From the NCBI GenBank assembly GCA_016793645.1, contig JAEUHD010000224.1, positions 1-34,517 of the forward strand: DNA of 34,517 nucleotides. The letters are read 5' to 3'. Below, in pieces: positions 25,456 to 32,805 of this stretch. The notes below the pieces were generated by a model. The model saw only the letters and a program-made list of their open reading frames with translations, did not search any database and was not told the origin of the DNA. The position numbers were made by a program, and so were the translations under genes. Each line of letters starts with the position of its first letter. Position 1 is the stretch's first letter. The stretch is from Verrucomicrobiales bacterium. GTDB taxonomy: Bacteria > Verrucomicrobiota > Verrucomicrobiia > Limisphaerales > UBA9464.

Positions 25456-25904
25456 CGGGAGGACGGGGTCACGGGCTCCGGCCGATGCATCGTGAAGGTC
25501 CCACGGAAATCATCGCTGGAGTACTCCGAAACGAACCGGGTGGAATCCGCGCGTCCCTGCTGGGTGAACTCCCACGCCAGAACCTTTTCGGTCCCACTGA
25601 AAACAAACTCATTCCCCTCCCAACGCCCCTGAAGCGTCGCTTCGAAGGTGCCGCTGAAGATTCCCTGCCACCAGGCCTTGAAGCGTGCCCGGTACTCGGT
25701 GTCGGACACCTGGGTGATCACCGCCTTCAACTGGTCGGCGTGGTCGTTGTTGCTGTTCTGCCACGTGCCCATCCAGGCGCCCGTGATTTCATTCTCGGGC
25801 ACCGGGGTCCTGCGGGCGCGGTCCCATTCGCGGGAGAAGCTGCATCCGGTGGTCAGGAAGGCGGCTCCGGCCCACAGGGCCGCCACGGCGGTTCGCGAAT
25901 TCAT
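25452..25904 (-). CDS. Small predicted lipoprotein
   Basis: A 150-residue protein with a lipoprotein signal: a hydrophobic stretch AVAALWAGAAFL followed by the lipobox LTTGC, giving Cys at about residue 21. The mature part begins SFSREWDRARR and contains ITGAWMGTWQNSNNDHADQLKAVITQ, then beta-strand-rich sequence (ARFKAWWQGIFSGTFEATLQG) resembling a lipocalin-like or beta-barrel fold. No family name can be given. The ATG at 25904 was preferred over a GTG three codons upstream. It is translationally coupled to the serine hydrolase downstream and is a likely substrate for LspA and lipoprotein maturation. Confidence 0.8.
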   Translation of the reverse strand: MNSRTAVAALWAGAAFLTTGCSFSREWDRARRTPVPENEITGAWMGTWQNSNNDHADQLKAVITQVSDTEYRARFKAWWQGIFSGTFEATLQGRWEGNEFVFSGTEKVLAWEFTQQGRADSTRFVSEYSSDDFRGTFTMHRPEPVTPSSR

Positions 25905-25958
25905 GAACGGCACGCTAGGGCCGGAGGGGTCCGCCGGAAAGCGGCTTCAATGACCCGC

Positions 25959-26546
25959 CTACCACTCCCAATGGAACAACCCGAGGCCGGTCGGCTCATG
26001 GGTCATGTCATTGACGAAGTTCCGCGGCAGGGTCGCCCCGGGCTTGAGGTTGGGATCCCGGTTGTAGGTCTCACGGACCTGGGGACCGAAATCCTCCGGG
26101 GCAAAGGGATTGATGACCTCGAGGAAATTCCTCGGCTCGGGATTCCGGATCAGGAAACCCACCGTCCCATGCCGTTCCATCAACACCTCCGGGGAGGGGG
26201 CCTCCAGCCGGCGCTGGACCTCCTGATCCGGCTGGGTGAGCGGACTCGGCGGCGTCTCCAACGCGATCGACGTCGTGATCGGCTCGGCGGAGATCGTGGC
26301 CCCAGCGACAACCTCCGACTCGACGGGAGCGGACGCCACCCCGTCCAGAACGACGGTCGCCGCAGGCGCAGGGGCATCGGGGACGGGGGCGTCCGCCACG
26401 CCCGGGACACTGACGGGAAATGAGAGCGTCCGGTTGGTGGCTCCCACCGGCGGCGCGGAAGGCTCCTCGGCCACAGCCGCGGCAGCGGCCCCCATCAGCA
26501 CCATCCACGTGACCGCCGCCCACCCACCGCGTTGAAACCGTTTCAT
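25959..26546 (-). CDS. Hypothetical secreted protein coupled to an MBL hydrolase
   Basis: Not recognised. A 195-residue protein with a signal peptide (MKRFQRGGWAAVTWMVLMGA, cleavage near Ala-Val-Ala-Glu, residue 27). Residues 28-110 are low-complexity, rich in Ala/Pro/Val/Thr. Residues 115-195 are better ordered: VLMERHGTVGFLIRNP, PRNFLEVINPFAPEDFGP and the C-terminal FHWEW. The conserved-looking C-terminal half suggests a real domain. The ATG at 26546 overlaps the MBL stop at 26543 by 4 nt, so translation is coupled. The frame continues far upstream into MBL sequence, but that part is a shadow. Confidence 0.7.
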   Translation of the reverse strand: MKRFQRGGWAAVTWMVLMGAAAAAVAEEPSAPPVGATNRTLSFPVSVPGVADAPVPDAPAPAATVVLDGVASAPVESEVVAGATISAEPITTSIALETPPSPLTQPDQEVQRRLEAPSPEVLMERHGTVGFLIRNPEPRNFLEVINPFAPEDFGPQVRETYNRDPNLKPGATLPRNFVNDMTHEPTGLGLFHWEW

Positions 26547-27367
26547 GGAAACCAGGGGTTGTGGGTTTTTTCCTGACCCACCGTGGTCAGGGGACCGTGG
26601 CCGGGACAGATCAGCGAATCTTCCGCCATGGAGAGAATCATCCCCAGAACCCGATCCCGCGCAAGGGGGAGTTGATCCCGAGCGCCTCCCATGGAACCGG
26701 CAAAGATGGCGTCCCCCACCACGAGAACCGCCGGCGCGTCCCCGGACCATCCGGTTATTACGTAAGTCACCCCATCCTCGGCATGACCGGGCGTCTCCCG
26801 GTGCGTGATGCGCAATCCTCCCAGCGAAATCACCTCGCCCGCCACCAACCGCTGATCCTTCGGCGCGCGGAGGGAACCGGAATGAACCCGGGCCGAGGGA
26901 TACCGACCCCGCAGGGGCGCCAGGGCGGCCACATGATCCCCGTGGGAATGGGTGATGAAAATATGCGTCAGGTGAAGCTGATGCCGCCCCACCAACTCCA
27001 CGATGGGTTCCGCCTCGAACCCGGTGTCGAACAACGCGGCCGCCCTCGTCACCGGGTCCCACACCAGGAACGCATTGACGGTCATGCCCTCGCCGGCCGT
27101 GGTGATCACCTCCAGGCACTGCCACTGGGTCAGATCCACGGGCTCCGGGCGCCAGCCCCGGGCAATTCCGGCGAGACGGGGTCCGGACAACGTCAACCGC
27201 CTCCCGAGCGGTTCGAACCGGGTTCCCTCCGGGGCAACCCCCGTCTCCTCCAGACGCTCGTACTCGGCCACCTCCAGGCCGGCCTCGCCGGCGGCCGTCC
27301 CCGGATCCACCTGATTTGAAATGCGGGCCTTGCGCAGGATGTCGCCGAGACTGTCTTCGAGGTTCAT
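26543..27367 (-). CDS. Metallo-beta-lactamase-fold hydrolase with N-terminal HTH-like domain
   Basis: A 274-residue cytoplasmic protein. The N-terminus (about residues 7-56, LGDILRKARISNQVD...EVAEYERLEETG) resembles an XRE-type helix-turn-helix. Residues ~80-270 form an MBL domain of the glyoxalase II-like group with a complete ligand set: His140, His142, Asp144, His145 (THSHGDH), His195 (PGHAED), Asp219 (VVGDA) and His257 (CPGHG). It probably hydrolyses a thioester or similar substrate. Fusion with a putative DNA-binding domain is uncommon and may point to a regulatory role, or the N-terminal segment may be only a helical accessory. It is translationally coupled to the secreted protein downstream. 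Confidence 0.85.
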   Translation of the reverse strand: MNLEDSLGDILRKARISNQVDPGTAAGEAGLEVAEYERLEETGVAPEGTRFEPLGRRLTLSGPRLAGIARGWRPEPVDLTQWQCLEVITTAGEGMTVNAFLVWDPVTRAAALFDTGFEAEPIVELVGRHQLHLTHIFITHSHGDHVAALAPLRGRYPSARVHSGSLRAPKDQRLVAGEVISLGGLRITHRETPGHAEDGVTYVITGWSGDAPAVLVVGDAIFAGSMGGARDQLPLARDRVLGMILSMAEDSLICPGHGPLTTVGQEKTHNPWFP

Positions 27368-27483
27368 GTCCGGACACTACGGCCACATCACACTCCGGGG
27401 CAATGCCCGGCTCCCCACGGGGTCGCGCCTTCCTCCGGAACGGAGGCTTCCTCCTCCGGGCAATTCCCGGCAGGGTCCCTCCC

Positions 27484-28254
27484 ATGGCTTCGGCCGCGCT
27501 TGCTGACATCGTCCGCTACTGCACCCGGCGGTTGCGTCCGGACGCCTTCACCGACTACGACGGCGCGGTCAACGGCCTCCAATTCGAGAACCGCGGCCGG
27601 GTCTCGAGAATTGCCGCGGCCGTGGATGCCTCGTTCACCACCGTCCGCATGGCCGTGGGAGCCGGGGCGGATCTGCTGGTGGTGCACCACGGACTGTTCT
27701 GGGGAAGGACGGTGCCGTGGACGGGCCGGCGAGCGGAATTGCTGCGGGAACTGGTGGGACACGACCTCGCCGTGTACTCCCAGCATCTGCCCCTGGATGG
27801 CCATCCGACGCTGGGAAATGCGGCACAGCTCGCCCGTGCGCTCGGACTCCGGAACCTCAGGCCCTTCTTCGCCGGACGCGGGGGGGAATGGCTCGGGGTG
27901 CAGTCCTCCCTCACCCGCCCCATGCCGCGCCCCGAACTCGCCCGACGGCTGGCGAAGGTGCTCGGGGCCGATCCCGTGGTCCTGCCCGGAGGTTCCGACG
28001 TCTGCCGCCGGATCGGCATCTGCACCGGCGGCGCCGGTTCGGAACTCGCGCAGGCCCGGCGGGAGGGAGTGGACACCTTCATCACCGGTGAGGGACCGCA
28101 CTGGACCCTCGCGCTGGCCGAGGACCTGGGAGTCAACGCACTTTACGGAGGCCACTACGCGACCGAGACCTTCGGCGTGAAGGCGCTGGCGGCGGAACTG
28201 TCGGCCCGCTTCCGCATTCCATGGCTGTTCCTGGACCATCCCAGCGGGCTCTGA
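27484..28254 (+). CDS. Nif3-like dinuclear metal-centre protein
   Basis: Nif3/YbgI/DUF34 family, 256 residues, forming hexamers with a dinuclear metal site in characterised members; the physiological substrate is unsettled. Metal ligands are visible in VVHHGLFWG (His68-His69), YSQHLPLD (His101, Asp105) and GGHYATETFG (His224, Glu228). The start MASAALADIVRYC is typical, and the opening DYDGAVNGLQFEN matches the family's D-x-x-x-N-G-L-Q. The upstream frame (from 27316) is not conserved and was excluded. The TauE/SafE permease gene begins 14 bp after its stop. Confidence 0.93.
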   Translation: MASAALADIVRYCTRRLRPDAFTDYDGAVNGLQFENRGRVSRIAAAVDASFTTVRMAVGAGADLLVVHHGLFWGRTVPWTGRRAELLRELVGHDLAVYSQHLPLDGHPTLGNAAQLARALGLRNLRPFFAGRGGEWLGVQSSLTRPMPRPELARRLAKVLGADPVVLPGGSDVCRRIGICTGGAGSELAQARREGVDTFITGEGPHWTLALAEDLGVNALYGGHYATETFGVKALAAELSARFRIPWLFLDHPSGL

Positions 28255-28268
28255 ATCCCCTTCCACCC

Positions 28269-29033
28269 GTGCTCCCAGAGTTTTCGTCCGGGCAATGGGC
28301 CCTCGCCGTGGCCGCCGCCATGGGCATCGGCATTTCCAAAAGCGGCCTTCCCGGGGTGAGCCTGCTGCACGTCGTGTTCTTCGCACAGTTGTTCCCGGGA
28401 CTGGCCTCCACCGGAGTCGTCCTGCCCATGCTGGTCGCCGGAGACCTGGGTGCCGTCGCGCTCTACCGCCGCCACGCCCAATGGAACTACATCGCCCGGA
28501 CCCTGCCGCCCGCGATCCTGGGGGTCGTCGCCGGTTGGGCGGTCATGCGCTGGACGCAGGACCACGGCATTCCCGGCTCGCGGTTCAATCCGGTCATCGG
28601 CGCCATCGTCCTCGCCCTCGCCCTGCTGCAGCTCGGTCGACACTGGAAACCGGCCCTGCTGGCGGGGGTGCCCCACACCACGGCGTTTGCCTGGAGCATG
28701 GGTCTCGTGGCCGGAATCACCACCATGCTGGCCAATGCCGCCGGACCGGTGATCGGGCTCTATCTGCTGGCGGTCGCGCTCCCCAAGGAGGCCTTCGTCG
28801 GCACCGGTGCCTGGTTTTTCCTGCTCATCAACCTGATCAAGGTCCCGTTCAGCCTGCAGCTCGGACTCATCACCGGACCCAGCCTCGCGTTCAACATCGT
28901 CCTGCTTCCGGCAATCGCCGCCGGCCTCCTCGGGGGTCGCTGGGCCATCGTGCGGATCCCCCAGCGGGTGTTCGACAGCCTGATCCTGGTCTTCGCGCTC
29001 GCGGCGTCCGCACGGCTTCTCATCAGCGGGTGA
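28269..29033 (+). CDS. TauE/SafE-family permease
   Basis: An integral membrane protein (TSUP family) of about 254 residues with seven or eight hydrophobic helices. The signature of the first helix, GIGISKSGLPGVSLL, and its repeat in the second half (SMGLVAGITTMLANAAGPVIGLYLL) are diagnostic of this family of anion exporters (sulfite, sulfoacetate and related). Substrate unknown. The start is uncertain: a GTG at 28269 gives a non-overlapping gene with normal length, while an ATG at 28221 would overlap the nif3-like gene by 34 nt and add 16 unusual residues. Neither has a clear Shine-Dalgarno sequence. Confidence 0.85.
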   Translation: MLPEFSSGQWALAVAAAMGIGISKSGLPGVSLLHVVFFAQLFPGLASTGVVLPMLVAGDLGAVALYRRHAQWNYIARTLPPAILGVVAGWAVMRWTQDHGIPGSRFNPVIGAIVLALALLQLGRHWKPALLAGVPHTTAFAWSMGLVAGITTMLANAAGPVIGLYLLAVALPKEAFVGTGAWFFLLINLIKVPFSLQLGLITGPSLAFNIVLLPAIAAGLLGGRWAIVRIPQRVFDSLILVFALAASARLLISG

Positions 29034-29070
29034 CCGCATCCGCCGTGATTTCCGGCGGGACATCCAACCT

Positions 29071-29094
29071 TCCGGACGAAATAGTCCGTCCGGA
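29071..29094 (+). promoter_or_regulatory. Inverted repeat upstream of the DapA-like gene
   Basis: TCCGGACG (29071-29078) and CGTCCGGA (29087-29094), a perfect 8-bp repeat around an AAATAGTC centre, ends 3 nt before the start codon at 29098. It may be an operator or a translation-blocking hairpin. Confidence 0.4.
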
Positions 29095-29097
29095 CGC

Positions 29098-30009
29098 ATG
29101 AAACCCCACTGGACCGGAGTTTTTCCGGCAATCACCACCCAACTCCACCGGGACGGTTCCCTCGATCTGGACGCCACGGCGTCCCATGCCGACGCCCTGA
29201 TCCGCTCCGGAATCCGGGGACTGATCCTCCTGGGCTCCCTGGGCGAGAACCAGTCCCTCGCCCCCGCCGAGAAGCGCCAGGTCATGGACGCCATGAAAGC
29301 CGCCGTCGGCGGCAGGGTGCCCGTGCTCAGCGGCGTCGCCGAGGCCAGCCTGGACGCGGCGATATCCTATGTGCGGGACGGCGAGCGCCTCGGACTCGAC
29401 GGCTTCATGCTGATGCCCCCGATGGTGTACCGGTCCCCGGATCCGCGGGAATCCCTGCACCATTTCCGCACGGTGGCCCGGGCGACCGGGCTGCCCATCA
29501 TGATCTACAACAATCCGATCAGCTACGGGCACGACCTCACGCCCGAGCTGTTCGCGAAGCTGGCCGACCAGCCGAATTTCGTGGCCCTGAAGGAAAGCTC
29601 GGGGAATACGCGCCGCATCACCGACCTCCACAACACGGTCGGGGGGCGGTATGCGATCTTCACCGGTGTGGACGACCTGGCGCTGGAAAGCGCCGTGCTG
29701 GGCATCGACGGATGGGTCGCCGGCACGGGCATCGCATTTCCCGAGGAGAACCAGTATTTCTGGGAACTGACCCGGAAGGGGGACTGGGCCCGGGCGACGG
29801 AGATCTACCGCTGGTTCACTCCGCTCCTGCACCTCGACGTTCATCCCAAGTTTGTCCAGTACATCAAACTCGCGGTCCAGGAGGCCGGCCTGGGCAGCGA
29901 ATGGGTCCGGGCTCCGCGCCTGCCGCTCGTGGGCGCCGAGCGCAAGGCGGTCCTGAAGATCATCCACGAAGGTCTTGCCCGGCGTCCCCGCCTGCCCCGG
30001 CGCCGCTGA
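29098..30009 (+). CDS. DapA/NanA-family lyase (dihydrodipicolinate synthase-like)
   Basis: A TIM-barrel Schiff-base aldolase of 303 residues. The catalytic Tyr137 (IMIYNNP) and Lys165 (VALKESSGN) are present. The pyruvate-binding loop reads GSLGEN (46-51) where true DapA has GTTGE, and the C-terminal stretch HLDVHPKFVQYIKLAVQ and opening WTGVFPAITTQ recall the subgroup that includes the hydroxyproline-pathway 1-pyrroline-4-hydroxy-2-carboxylate deaminase. It is therefore unlikely to be the lysine-pathway enzyme; that subgroup assignment is an inference from memory of motifs. It stands alone, with an inverted repeat just upstream. Confidence 0.85.
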   Translation: MKPHWTGVFPAITTQLHRDGSLDLDATASHADALIRSGIRGLILLGSLGENQSLAPAEKRQVMDAMKAAVGGRVPVLSGVAEASLDAAISYVRDGERLGLDGFMLMPPMVYRSPDPRESLHHFRTVARATGLPIMIYNNPISYGHDLTPELFAKLADQPNFVALKESSGNTRRITDLHNTVGGRYAIFTGVDDLALESAVLGIDGWVAGTGIAFPEENQYFWELTRKGDWARATEIYRWFTPLLHLDVHPKFVQYIKLAVQEAGLGSEWVRAPRLPLVGAERKAVLKIIHEGLARRPRLPRRR

Positions 30010-30287
30010 AGGCCCGCCGGATGGGGGCCACCCACCGCCCCCCCCAAGGGCAGGTGGGCCCGGAGCCATGCATGCATGGGGCCGGCATGCGCCCATGCCC
30101 GGATCGACTCCAGCCTTATCCTCCAACGGGATCGATACGGCTTCAGCCTGACTTCCCGTGCGGCGCAGCGCGCCCGACGCCCTCCCGTCACCCACGCCCC
30201 CCGGACAGCCTGAAGGCTGCACTACAAACGCCATTCCGAGTCCGCGATTGACGCGGGACCGGGTCCCGCTGGAGCGTTCCGGCCCTC
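30010..30287. other. Intergenic region with palindromes and possible dispersed repeats
   Basis: No gene is supported in these 278 bp. A 14-bp palindrome lies at 30066-30079, a ggcatg/catgcc hairpin at 30084-30099, and a CAGCC-TGAA-GGCTG hairpin at 30206-30219 whose 3' arm also pairs with CAGCCTT at 30111-30117. The stretch 30100-30240 has the character of a repeated intergenic element. It ends in a promoter/palindrome region just ahead of fabG. Confidence 0.5.
30248..30275 (+). promoter_or_regulatory. Possible fabG promoter with embedded palindrome
   Basis: TTGACG (30248-30253) is followed after 16 bp by a weak TGGAGC. The spacer contains a perfect inverted repeat (30253-30260 and 30262-30269, one central G). 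A repressor bound there would sit between -35 and -10. The weak -10 and very short leader make this tentative. Confidence 0.35.
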
Positions 30288-31031
30288 ATGAGCGTGCTTT
30301 CCCAACAGGTGGCCGTGGTCACCGGCGCGGGCCGGGGCATCGGCCGCGCCATCGCCCTCAAACTCGCGTCCGCCGGGGCGGACATCGTCTGCGTGTCCCG
30401 CACGGCGGAGAATTCCGCCAAGGTTGCGGACGAGGTTCGCGCCCTCGGACGCCAGGCCTGGCCGCTGGCCGTGGATGTTTCGGACGCGGCCGCCGTCACC
30501 GCGGCCGCCGGACAGATCCTGTCGCAGGCCGGACGCGTGGACATCCTGGTCAACAACGCCGGCGTGACGCGTGACGGCCTGCTGATGCGGATGAGCGAAG
30601 CGGACTGGGATGCCGTGCTCAACACCAACCTGCGGGGCGCCTTCGTTCTCACCAAGGCATTCACGCGCACATTCCTCAAGCAGCGCGCCGGGCGCATCAT
30701 CAATGTCGCCAGCGTCGTCGGACTCATTGGCAACGCGGGCCAGTGCAACTACGCCGCCAGCAAGGCGGGCCTGATCGGGTTCACCAAGTCCGTGGCCAAG
30801 GAGTTCGGATCCCGCGGGGTGACCTGCAATGCCATCGCTCCGGGGTTCATCGAAACGGACATGACCGCGGTGCTCGACGACGCGGTGAAGGCCGCGCTGC
30901 TCCAGCAAATTCCGCTCGGCGCCCTTGGAAAGGCGGACGATATCGCCGAGGCGGCGCTGTACCTTTCCGGGCCCGGCGGACGCTATGTGACGGGCCAGGT
31001 TCTCACCGTGGACGGCGGGATGGTCATGTAA
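30288..31031 (+). CDS. fabG: 3-oxoacyl-ACP reductase
   Basis: NADPH-dependent short-chain dehydrogenase that performs the first reduction of the FAS-II cycle. The 247-residue product has TGAGRGIG (12-19), NNAG (89-92), Asn114, Ser142, Tyr155 and Lys159, a full SDR active site. The final VTGQVLTVDGGMVM matches FabG. It precedes acpP by 80 bp and fabF, which together form the second half of the expected fatty-acid cluster. No Shine-Dalgarno sequence lies before the ATG. Confidence 0.96.
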   Translation: MSVLSQQVAVVTGAGRGIGRAIALKLASAGADIVCVSRTAENSAKVADEVRALGRQAWPLAVDVSDAAAVTAAAGQILSQAGRVDILVNNAGVTRDGLLMRMSEADWDAVLNTNLRGAFVLTKAFTRTFLKQRAGRIINVASVVGLIGNAGQCNYAASKAGLIGFTKSVAKEFGSRGVTCNAIAPGFIETDMTAVLDDAVKAALLQQIPLGALGKADDIAEAALYLSGPGGRYVTGQVLTVDGGMVM

Positions 31032-31058
31032 CGAAACGGAATTTGGCGGAACAAGGGC

Positions 31059-31087
31059 TTGACGCCTCCACAGCCCACGCCTAGACA
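31059..31087 (+). promoter_or_regulatory. Promoter of acpP
   Basis: TTGACG (31059-31064), a 17-bp spacer, TAGACA (31082-31087), about 25 bp before the acpP start. It lies in the fabG-acpP gap and would let acpP be made independently of fabG. Confidence 0.65.
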
Positions 31088-31111
31088 GGCCGCGCAATAT
31101 CAACACGCCCT

Positions 31112-31354
31112 ATGGCTGAAAAAAGCATCGAGCAACGCATCAAGGACATCATCGTCGAGCAACTCGGAGTGAACGCCGATCAGGTCACCCCGGAAGCCAA
31201 GTTCATCGAGGACCTCGGTGCCGACTCGCTCGACACGGTGGAACTCGTCATGGCCCTCGAGGAGGAGTTCGGACTGGAGATCCCCGACGAGGAGGCCGAG
31301 AAGCTCCAGACCGTGGGAGACGTCATCAAGTACGTCGAGGACCAGCAGAAGTAG
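31112..31354 (+). CDS. acpP: Acyl carrier protein
   Basis: An 80-residue acidic carrier of growing acyl chains. Ser39 in [11 protein letters not shown] is the phosphopantetheine attachment site, and the sequence aligns along its whole length with bacterial ACP. It has its own promoter (31059-31087) upstream and a strong terminator (31374-31404) after its stop, so it is probably expressed mainly as a single-gene, high-level transcript, which fits the large amounts of ACP cells need. It sits between fabG and fabF. Confidence 0.98.
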   Translation: MAEKSIEQRIKDIIVEQLGVNADQVTPEAKFIEDLGADSLDTVELVMALEEEFGLEIPDEEAEKLQTVGDVIKYVEDQQK

Positions 31355-31373
31355 TCGTCCCGCCCCGCGTCAG

Positions 31374-31404
31374 AAAGGCAGCCGGTGCCTCCGGCTGCCT
31401 TTTT
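31374..31404 (+). terminator. Intrinsic terminator after acpP
   Basis: A 12-bp perfect stem (31374-31385 with 31391-31402, loop of 5) with a run of five T residues at 31400-31404. It lies 20 bp after the acpP stop, upstream of fabF. Confidence 0.9.
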
Positions 31405-31471
31405 GCTTCCGGATTCCCGTACTTTTCCTTGCCCCCCGGGGCCGGTTTCCGGGCTAATTCCGCCTCAAGCT

Positions 31472-32728
31472 ATGAGTTCATGGTCTGAACGCCGGGTGGT
31501 CGTGACCGGGATAGGCTGCGTATCCAGTCTGGGCAACGACGCGGACACCCTGTGGCGCAACATCGTCTCGGGGCAGTGCGGCATTGACCGGATCACGTCG
31601 TTCGATCCGAGCCCGTTTGACTGCCAGATCGCCGCGGAGGTCCGGGATTTCTCGCCCACACCCGCCTTTCCCAATCCGAAGGAGATCCGCCGGACGGACC
31701 GCTTCTCGCACTTCGGCGTCTACGCCGGCTGGGGGGCCCTGAAGGACTCGGGGCTCGACCTCGACCGCGAGAACCGCGACGAGATCGGCGTCTTCATGGG
31801 GTCCGGCATCGGCGGCCTCAAGACCACCGAGGAACAGCATTGTGTGCTGCTGGAGAAGGGGCCGTCGCGGATCAGTCCGTTCATGATTCCGATGCTGATC
31901 CTCAACATCGCGTCGGGATTGTTCTCCCTCTACTACAAGCTGCGCGGCCCCAACTTCGCCACCTGCTCCGCCTGCGCCACCGCCACCCACGCGCTCGGCG
32001 AGGCGTGGGCAACCATCAAACGCGGCGACGCGACGGTGATGTTCGCCGGCGGTGCCGAGGCCACGGTCGTCCCCATGGGCATCGCCGGGTTCTCCTCGAT
32101 GAAGGCCATGAGCACGCGCAACGCGGAACCGAAGCGGTCCTCGCGGCCCTTCGACCGGGACCGCGACGGATTCGTGATGGGCGAGGGCGCCGCCATCCTG
32201 GTCCTGGAGGAACTCGAGCACGCGAAACGCCGCGGAGCCCGCATCTACTGCGAGGTGGTCGGTTACGGAAACACCGCCGACGCCAACCATATGACCTCCC
32301 CCGACCCGGAGGGCGAAGGCGCCGGGCGCGCCATGAAGATGGCCCTGCGCCACGCGGGGATGCGCCCGGAGGAGATCGACTACATCAATTGCCACGCGAC
32401 CAGCACCCCGGTGGGTGACATCTGCGAGACGCGGATGATCAAAAACGTGTTCGGGGATCACGCACGCACACTGGCCGCCAGCTCCACCAAGGGCGCCACC
32501 GGCCACATGCTGGGCGCCGCGGGCGCGATCGAGATGGCCATCTGCTGCAAGGCGGTCGAGGCCCAGGTGGCCCCTCCCACCATCAACCTCGACAACGCCG
32601 ACGCGGAGTGCGACCTGAACTTTGTCGCGAACACCGCCCAGGAGCGAAGGATCGAAGGATTCGCCAACAACTCGTTCGGATTCGGCGGCCACAACGCCAT
32701 CATCATCGGACGACGTTTTCAGGGATAA
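31472..32728 (+). CDS. fabF: 3-oxoacyl-ACP synthase II
   Basis: Elongating condensing enzyme of FAS-II. The 418-residue product carries the Cys168/His308/His345 triad ([36 protein letters not shown]) plus the C-terminal [13 protein letters not shown]. The start [15 protein letters not shown] at 31472 is the natural one; the frame is open back to 31385, but that GTG lies inside the acpP terminator hairpin and was rejected. Because a strong terminator separates it from acpP, it probably has its own promoter within 31405-31471, although none is clear. It is the last gene of the fatty-acid cluster here. Confidence 0.96.
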   Translation: MSSWSERRVVVTGIGCVSSLGNDADTLWRNIVSGQCGIDRITSFDPSPFDCQIAAEVRDFSPTPAFPNPKEIRRTDRFSHFGVYAGWGALKDSGLDLDRENRDEIGVFMGSGIGGLKTTEEQHCVLLEKGPSRISPFMIPMLILNIASGLFSLYYKLRGPNFATCSACATATHALGEAWATIKRGDATVMFAGGAEATVVPMGIAGFSSMKAMSTRNAEPKRSSRPFDRDRDGFVMGEGAAILVLEELEHAKRRGARIYCEVVGYGNTADANHMTSPDPEGEGAGRAMKMALRHAGMRPEEIDYINCHATSTPVGDICETRMIKNVFGDHARTLAASSTKGATGHMLGAAGAIEMAICCKAVEAQVAPPTINLDNADAECDLNFVANTAQERRIEGFANNSFGFGGHNAIIIGRRFQG

Positions 32729-32805
32729 CGCTGGAATCACCGGACTTCGAATCCGTCGGGCTTGGTTTACGACTTTCGGAGTTTCGCAGGACCGCACCAG
32801 ATGTC

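Noticed and set aside
31385..31471. N-terminal extension of fabF by 29 residues
   Set aside because: The GTG start would lie inside the acpP terminator hairpin and the added residues do not fit the family.
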